From the NCBI GenBank assembly GCA_017416635.1, contig JAFQBQ010000013.1, positions 1 to 5,716 on the forward strand: a DNA stretch of 5,716 nt. The letters run 5' to 3'. A program made the position numbers and the translations under genes. Numbering within the stretch: the first letter of the stretch is position 1; each line of letters begins with the position of its first letter. A model generated the notes under the pieces. That model was not told the origin of the DNA and searched no databases. It saw nothing but the letters and a program-made list of their open reading frames with translations. Below, piece after piece: positions 1 through 5,401 of the stretch. This DNA is from Alphaproteobacteria bacterium. Lineage in GTDB: Bacteria > Pseudomonadota > Alphaproteobacteria > UBA3830.

Positions 1-65
1 CGATGTCGAATTCATTTGGATTCGGCGGAACGAATGCAAGCTTAATTTTGAAGAGGTTTGCATGA
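1..65 (+). CDS. fabF: 3-oxoacyl-[acyl-carrier-protein] synthase II, C-terminal end only (partial)
   Basis: This is the 3' tail of a gene that begins before the window. Reading from position 3 in frame gives MSNSFGFGGTNASLIFKRFA and then TGA at 63-65. The N-S-F-G-F-G-G-x-N block followed by a short hydrophobic/basic tail is the well-known C-terminal signature of the FabF/FabB condensing enzymes. Its GFGG loop carries the phenylalanine that gates the active site. FabF elongates acyl-ACP with malonyl-ACP in cytosolic fatty-acid synthesis. The stop overlaps the mltG start as ATGA, so the two genes are almost certainly co-transcribed and translationally coupled. fabF followed by mltG is a familiar order in proteobacteria. 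Only about 20 codons are visible, so KAS I versus KAS II cannot be decided from the fragment; fabF is preferred because of the mltG neighbour. Confidence 0.85.
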   Translation, partial: MSNSFGFGGTNASLILKRFA

Positions 66-1045
66 GCGCTGCTCGAGGAAGTCGAGAGTGCATAAAAACT
101 GTAGCTTTTTTGCTTGCGTTTTTTGCAGTAATTGGGTACGGTTTTTTCCTTACATTTAAAGAATCATCGTTTTCTTCGCAAGATTACGTAGTTATTGCGC
201 CGATAGATGATGTCAATCGCATATCAAATACGTTGGTTGAGAGGCATATTTGCGATAATGCTTCTTTTGCAAAATTTGTTCTGAAAATACTAACTTTCGG
301 TGGAATAATCGTAAAAGTCGGAGAATATGAATTGCCTGACAATGTTTCAGTTTGGGATGCGATTCATATCATGGCGACGGGGAAATCCGTACTGCACAAA
401 TTTTGTATTCCTGAGGGGTTTCCTGTTGTTAGAGTATTGCGAAAATTACGAGAAAATAAATTTCTGCAAGGCGATATTACAAAAATTCCTGAAGAAGGAA
501 GTTTGATGCCAGATACTTATTGCTTTACCTATCCGATGACGCGGCAAAAAATTATTGATATGGCGCAAGCGTCCATGAAACAATTTTTAGACAAAGAATG
601 GCAGAAAAGATCCCCATTGTGTACTCTGAAAAATCCTCAGGAGGTTTTGACGTTGGCCTCGATTATTGAAAAAGAAACCAATATTATGCATGACGCTGTT
701 GCGGGTATGTATTTAAATCGTCTAAGAATTGATATGAAGCTACAAGCCTGCCCTACGGTAATATATGCTATGGTTCGTGGAGAAAAATTTGCTCGGGAAC
801 CGACTTATAAAGAGGTAAAAATTGATAATCCTTATAATACATTTGTTTATAAGGGACTTCCTCCTACTCCGATTTCGAATCCGGGAAGAAAAGCGATTCT
901 TGGGGTTTTGCATCCGAAAGAGTCTCCGTGGCTGTTTATGTATTATGACAAAAGTATGTCGAAGCCAGCTTTTGCGAAAGATTATGCAGAGCATCGAAAA
1001 AATATTGCTAGAATCCGCCAAATTCCGTTATCTAAAATCAGATAA
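62..1045 (+). CDS. mltG: Endolytic murein transglycosylase MltG (YceG family)
   Basis: MltG is an inner-membrane lytic transglycosylase that cuts nascent glycan strands and is thought to terminate peptidoglycan polymerisation. The 327 residues are close to the E. coli length (340). A short basic N-terminus is followed by one membrane segment at about residues 11-32 (VAFLLAFFAVIGYGFFL), so the rest should lie in the periplasm. The YceG domain then shows EGSLMPDTY at 145-153, the catalytic block ASIIEKET at 199-206 with the proposed catalytic Glu203 (E. coli Glu218), NRLR at 219-222, and NPYNTFVYKGLPPTPISNPG at 256-275. The ATG start overlaps the fabF stop by 4 bases, and GAGG at 53-56 lies 5 bases upstream as ribosome binding site. 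One oddity is LQACPTVIYA at 227-236, where the family normally has Asp before the Pro-Thr-Val-Ile-Tyr; here it is Cys230. Identification is firm; the effect of that change is unknown. Confidence 0.95.
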   Translation: MSAARGSRECIKTVAFLLAFFAVIGYGFFLTFKESSFSSQDYVVIAPIDDVNRISNTLVERHICDNASFAKFVLKILTFGGIIVKVGEYELPDNVSVWDAIHIMATGKSVLHKFCIPEGFPVVRVLRKLRENKFLQGDITKIPEEGSLMPDTYCFTYPMTRQKIIDMAQASMKQFLDKEWQKRSPLCTLKNPQEVLTLASIIEKETNIMHDAVAGMYLNRLRIDMKLQACPTVIYAMVRGEKFAREPTYKEVKIDNPYNTFVYKGLPPTPISNPGRKAILGVLHPKESPWLFMYYDKSMSKPAFAKDYAEHRKNIARIRQIPLSKIR

Positions 1046-1072
1046 AATGTAGCTAAATTTTGTTAGTCGTTG

Positions 1073-1078
1073 TAGAAT
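1073..1078 (+). promoter_or_regulatory. Possible -10 element of a thrS promoter
   Basis: TAGAAT matches five of six bases of the sigma-70 -10 consensus and lies 24 bases before the preferred thrS ATG, in the 57-base gap after mltG. No convincing -35 lies 16-18 bases upstream, and there is no proper TGn extension. It may be a weak promoter or chance in AT-rich sequence. The gap is too short for a T-box or for the tRNA-like thrS operator known from E. coli. Confidence 0.25.
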
Positions 1079-1092
1079 ACCAAGACATGTTT

Positions 1093-1096
1093 GGAG
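1093..1096 (+). promoter_or_regulatory. Ribosome binding site that sets the thrS start
   Basis: GGAG lies 6 bases before the ATG at 1103. The longest reading frame would begin with the TTG at 1091, but that codon overlaps this Shine-Dalgarno sequence and has none of its own. The ATG at 1103 is therefore the better start. The GG also falls in a weak possible hairpin (CCAAG at 1080-1084 against TTTGG at 1090-1094). Confidence 0.75.
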
Positions 1097-1102
1097 ATAG
1101 TT

Positions 1103-2956
1103 ATGTCAGAGATGATTTCAGGCTTTGAGCTAGCCAAAAGAAATGGTGAAAAAGCGATCGCTATGATCGTTAATGGAAAAGAAGTTGATTTGTCCAGTTT
1201 GGTCGATGCAACTGCGCAGGTCGAGTTCATAACAAAAAATAGTCCTAAGGCTATAGAAATTATCAGACACACTACAGCTCACATAATGGCTCAGGCCATT
1301 AAAACGCTTTGGCCATCAACGCAATTGGCGATCGGACCTGTAATTGAGAACGGATTTTATTACGATATTTCTTGCGATCATCAATTAGTTCCGGAAGATT
1401 TCGAAAAAATCGAACAAAAGATGAGAGAGATTATAAAGACCAACTACAAAATCACTAGGGAAGATATTTCTTCGGCGCAAGCGTTGGAGCTTTTTAAGAA
1501 TGATAAATTCAAAATCGAATTGATAACGGATTTGAACGTCGACACGGTAAGTATTTATCGACATGAAGATGCATTCGTTGATTTGTGCCGCGGACCGCAT
1601 TTGCCGGGAACAGGCAGCGCACCAACGCATTTCAAAATAATGAAAATCGCAGGAGCATATTGGCGCGGCGATTCTAAGCGCGAGATGCTTCAACGAGTTT
1701 ACGCGACGGCATGGCAGACGAAAGAAGATTTAGAAAATTATCTTCATAATTTAGAAGAAGCGGAAAAAAGAGACCATCGCAAAATCGCGAAAGATATGGA
1801 TCTTTTCCATATGCAAGAGGAATCTCCAGGCTGCATTTTCTGGCATCCGAAAGGCTGGATTATGTATAATGTCCTAAAGGATTACATCCGTCGTTGCATT
1901 TTGAAAGACGGATATGTCGAGGTTTGCACTCCGCAGCTTGTTGACAGATCTCTTTGGGAAGCTTCAGGACATTGGGAAAAATATCGCGAAAATATGTTCA
2001 TTGCAGAATCAGAAGGAAGGATTCTTGCGGTGAAGCCGATGAATTGTCCAGGCGCGATTCAAATTTTTAAGCAAGGTGTGAAAAGTTATCGCGATTTGCC
2101 TCTTCGCATGGCGGAATTCGGATATTGTCATCGCAATGAGCCGTCAGGTTCGCTCTACGGAACGATGAGAGTTCGAGGATTTACGCAGGATGATGCGCAT
2201 ATTTTCTGTACGCCGGAACAAATTAATTCCGAAACGAAAAAATTCTGCAATTTGCTTTCGAAAATATACAAAGACTTAGGATTTGAATCTTTTTCGGTGA
2301 AATTTTCGGATCGTCCAGAGAAAAGAACAGGTTCAGATGAAATTTGGGATTTATCTGAAAAGTTATTGAAGGAAGCAACGGAAGAAGCGGGGTTAACTTG
2401 CACTTTGAATAAAGGCGAAGGCGCGTTTTACGGTCCGAAACTGGAATTTTCTCTGAAAGATAAACTTGGTCGAGAATGGCAGTGTGGTACGTTGCAAGTG
2501 GATTTCCAATTGCCTGTTCGATTGAATGCTTATTATACGGGTGAAGATGGCGAAAAGCATCATCCGATTATGTTGCACAGAGCGGTGTTGGGGTCGCTGG
2601 AAAGATTTACGGGAATTTTGCTGGAGAATTACGCGGGGAGGCTGCCGTGGTGGTTGACTCCGGTGCAGATGGTTTTTGCGACTATCACAAATAATTATGA
2701 TAGTTACGCAGCGGCGCAATGTGAAAAATTTACAGAGGCGGGAATTCGTTGCGAGACGGATACGCGTTCCGAAAAAATTTCGTATAAAATAAGAGAGCAT
2801 ACGATATCTAAAATTCCGGTTATTGCGGTTATTGGAGAAAAGGAAGCGCAAAACGGAACGTTGACGTTGCGTTATTTGGATGGGACTCAGGAAACGATGT
2901 CAGCAGATGAAGCGATCGCGTTTATGCAGAATCGCTGTGCGACACCTAAGATATAA
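1103..2956 (+). CDS. thrS: Threonine--tRNA ligase, with a shortened TGS domain
   Basis: Cytosolic class II synthetase that charges tRNA-Thr and hydrolyses Ser-tRNA-Thr. From the ATG at 1103 it has 617 residues (E. coli 642). Order of domains: a short TGS-like part at about 1-45; the editing domain at about 50-220 with HTTAH (His56, His60) and LCRGPH (Cys162, His166); the catalytic core at about 235-510 with zinc ligands Cys315 (MNCPG), His366 (DDAHIF) and His492 (MLHRA), motif 2 Arg344 (YCHRNE) and motif 3 Arg501 (GSLERF); then the anticodon-binding domain at about 515-617. Catalytic ligands sit exactly 19 residues lower than in E. coli and the editing residues 17-20 lower, so the difference is mostly N-terminal: the first TGS strand is missing. 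A stop at 1073-1075 in this frame rules out a longer upstream start. All catalytic and editing residues are present, so the enzyme should be active. The next gene follows after 26 bases. Confidence 0.97.
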   Translation: MSEMISGFELAKRNGEKAIAMIVNGKEVDLSSLVDATAQVEFITKNSPKAIEIIRHTTAHIMAQAIKTLWPSTQLAIGPVIENGFYYDISCDHQLVPEDFEKIEQKMREIIKTNYKITREDISSAQALELFKNDKFKIELITDLNVDTVSIYRHEDAFVDLCRGPHLPGTGSAPTHFKIMKIAGAYWRGDSKREMLQRVYATAWQTKEDLENYLHNLEEAEKRDHRKIAKDMDLFHMQEESPGCIFWHPKGWIMYNVLKDYIRRCILKDGYVEVCTPQLVDRSLWEASGHWEKYRENMFIAESEGRILAVKPMNCPGAIQIFKQGVKSYRDLPLRMAEFGYCHRNEPSGSLYGTMRVRGFTQDDAHIFCTPEQINSETKKFCNLLSKIYKDLGFESFSVKFSDRPEKRTGSDEIWDLSEKLLKEATEEAGLTCTLNKGEGAFYGPKLEFSLKDKLGREWQCGTLQVDFQLPVRLNAYYTGEDGEKHHPIMLHRAVLGSLERFTGILLENYAGRLPWWLTPVQMVFATITNNYDSYAAAQCEKFTEAGIRCETDTRSEKISYKIREHTISKIPVIAVIGEKEAQNGTLTLRYLDGTQETMSADEAIAFMQNRCATPKI

Positions 2957-2973
2957 GTTGAGTCTGAATTTTT

Positions 2974-2978
2974 GGAGG
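2974..2978 (+). promoter_or_regulatory. Ribosome binding site for the flavin oxidoreductase
   Basis: GGAGG is a strong Shine-Dalgarno core ending 4 bases before the GTG at 2983. It supports that non-ATG start, and no ATG is available nearby in the frame. The spacing is slightly short, so a CTG at 2986 (7 bases away) cannot be excluded, though it is less likely. Confidence 0.7.
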
Positions 2979-2982
2979 AATT

Positions 2983-4359
2983 GTGCTGAATTTAATATCT
3001 CAGAAGATTTCAGGAAAATTTGTTCTTCCTCTGGTCGAAGGAGGAAAAGGAGTTTCGATATCTAACGGTGAGACGTGCGGAGCTTGGGCTGCAAATGACG
3101 CTGTCGGAACTTTTTCTGCTGTTAACGCTGATTCGTACGATGAGGCGGGGAATGTTATTCCGCAGATTTATCATGGAAAGACCAGAGAAGAACGGCGCAG
3201 AGAATTAATAGAATACGCAGTCAATGGAGGAATCGCTCAGGCGAAAATCGCAAGAGAGCGTTCGAACGGGCGCGGACGTATCCATATGAACGCGCTTTGG
3301 GAAATGGGCGGCAGCCAAGAAATTATCACAAGGATTCTCGAGGGTGCGAAAGATTGCATTCACGGAGTCGTTTGTGGAGCAGGGATGCCTTACGAGCTAT
3401 CGGAAATCGCAGCGAAGTTTAAAGTTTTCTATTATCCGATAGTTTCATCAGATCGTGCTTTTTCTGCATTGTTCAGACGTTCGTTTAAGAAGTGCGTTGA
3501 GTTTTTAGGCGGAGTTGTCTACGAAGATCCTTGGCTAGCGGGCGGCCATAATGGTTTGTCGAATGCTGAATCTCCAACTAATCCAATGAATCCGTATTTG
3601 CGCCTGGTAAATTTGCGCAAGGTGATGAATTCATTTAATTTGAAATATCTGCCTATTATCATCGCCGGAAGTGTCTGGTGGCTTTCCGAGTGGGCGGACT
3701 ATATCAATAATGACGAACTCGGAAATGTTGCGTTTCAATTTGGAACGCGTCCGATTTTAACCACCGAATGTCCAGTTGCGAAAGCTTGGCAGCCGAAATT
3801 TATGGCATTAAAGCGTGGCGATGTAAAATTAACGCGATTGAGTCCGACAGGATTTTATTCTTCTGCAATTAATAATGAAATGTTAGCAGATTTAATTGCA
3901 CGACAGGAACGTCAAGCTCCGATTGTTGAACAATCCGATTTAAAGGTCTCAGTGTTCGGAAATGAAGTTTGTTTGGATGAATCGTTCCGTGAAAAGGTGA
4001 GCTTTTGGACGGCACAAGGATTTTCCGCGGCGATGCTAACTCCGGATAAAACCGTTGTTTTCGTAACTCCGGAACAGTCAGTCAGCATTTTACAAAGTCA
4101 GAGAAACTGCTGTTGCTGCTTAAGTGCATGTAGATTCAGTAGCTGGTGCCAAACGAAAGGTTCTACAGGGAGAATTCCAGATCCTCGAAGCTTCTGCATT
4201 CAAAGAAGTTTGCAAGAAGTCGCGCATGGCGGAAATCTGGATGAAAATTTGTTGTTTGCAGGACATTCTGCATATCGGTTTGCTGAAGATCCTTTTTATG
4301 CGAACAACTATATTCCTACGACAAAAGAGTTGATTGAACGAATTCAAACGGGATATTAA
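2983..4359 (+). CDS. Nitronate monooxygenase-like FMN-dependent oxidoreductase (2-nitropropane dioxygenase family)
   Basis: A predicted cytosolic TIM-barrel flavoprotein of 458 residues. Visible family marks: LVEGGKGVSIS at 18-27 (the first-strand Gly-rich loop, with Lys22 where classical nitronate monooxygenases have Met), CGAGMP at 131-136, DPWLAGGHNGLSNAE at 182-196 with the probable active-site His189, IIIAGSVWW at 225-233 and FQFGTRPILTTE at 251-262 (FMN phosphate region). It is longer than classical enzymes of about 330-360 residues. The extra C-terminal region is the conserved tail of an alphaproteobacterial subfamily, with CLSACRFSSW at 379-388, DPRSFCIQ at 400-407 and FAGHSAYRF at 425-433. 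In that tail Cys376-379, Cys383, Cys389 and Cys405 form an unusual cluster. The substrate is unknown: the barrel is also shared with FabK enoyl-ACP reductase and PfaD, so nitronate oxidation is only the family name. The gene lies 26 bases after thrS and 2 bases before the pseudouridine synthase, implying one operon. Family assignment is strong; reaction assignment is weak. Confidence 0.85.
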   Translation: MLNLISQKISGKFVLPLVEGGKGVSISNGETCGAWAANDAVGTFSAVNADSYDEAGNVIPQIYHGKTREERRRELIEYAVNGGIAQAKIARERSNGRGRIHMNALWEMGGSQEIITRILEGAKDCIHGVVCGAGMPYELSEIAAKFKVFYYPIVSSDRAFSALFRRSFKKCVEFLGGVVYEDPWLAGGHNGLSNAESPTNPMNPYLRLVNLRKVMNSFNLKYLPIIIAGSVWWLSEWADYINNDELGNVAFQFGTRPILTTECPVAKAWQPKFMALKRGDVKLTRLSPTGFYSSAINNEMLADLIARQERQAPIVEQSDLKVSVFGNEVCLDESFREKVSFWTAQGFSAAMLTPDKTVVFVTPEQSVSILQSQRNCCCCLSACRFSSWCQTKGSTGRIPDPRSFCIQRSLQEVAHGGNLDENLLFAGHSAYRFAEDPFYANNYIPTTKELIERIQTGY

Positions 4360-4361
4360 CG

Positions 4362-5099
4362 GTGCAGCGCATAGCAAAAAGAATTGCGGAAAGCGGCGCG
4401 GCATCTAGGCGGGAAGCTGAAAAATTAATCGAACAGGGAAGAGTTACAGTTGACGGGCAGTTGGTGCTTTCTCCTGTTTTTTTTGTTGAAGATTCTCAAG
4501 TTGTATCGATTGATGGAAAGGCTATCGGACGCGAAGAAAATCTCCTGATTTGGAAAATGAACAAGCCGCGAGGGTATCTTACGACGAAGCGCGACCCACA
4601 ATCTCGAAAAACTGTTTTCGAGTTATTGCCGAAAATTCCTCATCGAATGATTTATATCGGGCGACTAGATTTTAATTCAGAAGGATTGTTGCTATTTACG
4701 AACAGCGGAAAGTTTGCGAGATATCTTGAATTGCCTTCCACGGGAGTGCGAAGAAAATATAAAGTGCGTTTTCACGGCTCACTGACAGAAGAAAATATTC
4801 GTGCGCTGCGAAAAGGCGTTACGATCGACGGCTTTCGCTACGGTCCGATAGACGTTAAACTCGAGCGCGCGGTCGGTTCGAACTCTTGGGCGATTTTTAC
4901 ATTAAACGAAGGAAAAAATCGAGAAATTCGAAGAGTTTTGGAACATTTTAATTGTGAAGTGAACCGCCTTATTCGGATCAATTACGGCTCAATATCTCTC
5001 GGTGAACTTAGGTTAGGAGCAGTTCAAGAGTTATCGCCAGGGGAATTAAAAAGTTTTGTTAAGAATACGAAATTTTCGGATAGTGGAACGTTGCAATAA
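4362..5099 (+). CDS. rluB: rRNA pseudouridine synthase, RsuA/RluB family
   Basis: Converts a specific uridine of ribosomal RNA to pseudouridine; in E. coli, RluB acts on 23S U2605 and RsuA on 16S U516. The 245 residues begin with an S4 RNA-binding domain at 1-48 (RIAKRIAESGAASRREAEKLI pattern, then GRVTVDG). The synthase domain follows with NKPRGYLTT at 67-75, the catalytic motif GRLDFNSEGLLLFTN at 100-114 with Asp103 as nucleophile, and EGKNREIRR at 183-191. The 'PRGYLTT' and 'EGKNREIRR' forms favour RluB over RsuA, but the true target cannot be read from sequence and the symbol is provisional. It is shorter than E. coli RluB (about 290) and lacks its long basic tail. The start is GTG, 2 bases after the upstream stop, with only a weak GGGA at 4350-4353, so translation probably depends on coupling to the flavoenzyme gene. 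Confidence 0.88.
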   Translation: MQRIAKRIAESGAASRREAEKLIEQGRVTVDGQLVLSPVFFVEDSQVVSIDGKAIGREENLLIWKMNKPRGYLTTKRDPQSRKTVFELLPKIPHRMIYIGRLDFNSEGLLLFTNSGKFARYLELPSTGVRRKYKVRFHGSLTEENIRALRKGVTIDGFRYGPIDVKLERAVGSNSWAIFTLNEGKNREIRRVLEHFNCEVNRLIRINYGSISLGELRLGAVQELSPGELKSFVKNTKFSDSGTLQ

Positions 5100-5316
5100 G
5101 TTATTTTCGTAAAACATATCATTAAGAGAAGTTTTGCAGCATGGCAATTTAATTACATTGTGGTGGGATTGCGTCGTCATTACATTTCTCGTAACAATAT
5201 CAGAAAAAGCAAAGCATCTTAAATGTTGAATAATTTCCTGAACAGGGGAAAAAAACAAAAATTCGGTGTCACGTATTTGTTTTATCAAGATTTTTAGAAT
5301 TTTTGGATTTTTGCAC

Positions 5317-5345
5317 TTGATGCGATCTAAATAAAAATGTATAAA
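5317..5345 (+). promoter_or_regulatory. Predicted sigma-70 promoter of the rpsF operon
   Basis: A -35 element TTGATG (5317-5322, four of six consensus bases) is separated by exactly 17 bases from a -10 element TATAAA (5340-5345, five of six). Transcription would start near 5352, giving a leader of about 50 bases. Three runs of five T (5291-5295, 5300-5304, 5308-5312) lie directly upstream, where an UP element or bent DNA would act. It is the best promoter match I see in the gap and fits a strongly expressed ribosomal-protein gene. An overlapping weaker alternative is TTGGAT at 5303-5308 with TCTAAA at 5326-5331. Confidence 0.6.
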
Positions 5346-5358
5346 GCTAATCAAGGAA

Positions 5359-5379
5359 AGAAGAATATGTAGTTCTTCT
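5359..5379 (+). promoter_or_regulatory. Small hairpin in the rpsF leader
   Basis: AGAAGAA (5359-5365) pairs perfectly with TTCTTCT (5373-5379) around a 7-base loop, between the predicted transcription start and the Shine-Dalgarno sequence. It does not cover the ribosome binding site, and no clean T-run follows. It might stabilise the 5' end of the mRNA or be part of autoregulation. I do not see the CCG-containing bulge expected of the known S6:S18-binding leader motif. The stem is AT-rich and could be chance. Confidence 0.3.
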
Positions 5380-5401
5380 GTTATTTTGGTTTGGAAAGAA
5401 T

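Larger units (their letters stand above)
5100..5401. other. Intergenic region before rpsF
   Basis: About 300 bases with no convincing gene. The first 190 bases show no tRNA-like or strong terminator structure. Weak elements include a 7-pair imperfect stem (GTAAAAC at 5109-5115 against GTTTTGC at 5131-5137, no T-run) and the direct repeat ATTACATT at 5152-5159 and 5179-5186. There is also an 8-pair A/T inverted repeat (AAAACAAA at 5252-5259 and TTTGTTTT at 5276-5283). The right third holds the rpsF promoter and leader. A 24-codon frame at 5223-5297 has no ribosome binding site and is not called. No clear rho-independent terminator follows the pseudouridine synthase gene. Confidence 0.7.

Noticed and set aside
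740..1021. 93-codon - strand frame and an overlapping + strand frame at 822-1052 inside mltG
   Set aside because: Both are out-of-frame readings of conserved MltG sequence, without ribosome binding sites or recognisable domains.
1091..1102. Longer thrS starting at the TTG at 1091 (four extra codons)
   Set aside because: The TTG overlaps GGAG, which is well placed as Shine-Dalgarno for the ATG at 1103, and the extra residues do not restore the missing TGS strand.
1155..1162. GCGATCGC palindrome (also in the GAAGCGATCGCG stretch near 2913)
   Set aside because: Only two copies, both inside thrS coding sequence and explained by Ala-Ile codons; not a dispersed repeat family on this evidence.
2393..2851. 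152-codon open frame on the - strand inside thrS
   Set aside because: It lies opposite strongly conserved ThrRS catalytic and anticodon-binding sequence, and its low-complexity Arg/Phe/Ser-rich translation matches no family I know.
4100..4200. Possible frameshift in the flavin oxidoreductase around the Cys-rich stretch
   Set aside because: The family's tail signatures (CLSACRFSSW, DPRSFCIQ, FAGHSAYRF) continue in the same frame on both sides, so the reading frame is intact.
5241..5260. Possible terminator: TTTCC/GGAAA stem followed by an A-run
   Set aside because: On the + strand the run after the stem is A, not T, and on the - strand the T-run precedes the stem, so it does not fit a rho-independent terminator in either direction.
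5223..5297. 24-codon + strand frame (ATG to TAG) in the gap before rpsF
   Set aside because: No ribosome binding site precedes the ATG, and a peptide of this length is expected by chance in 300 bases.
5046..5354. 102-codon open frame on the - strand across the gap before rpsF
   Set aside because: It starts with TTG, overlaps the 3' end of the pseudouridine synthase gene and the rpsF promoter, and has no recognisable domain; its composition looks like translated AT-rich spacer.
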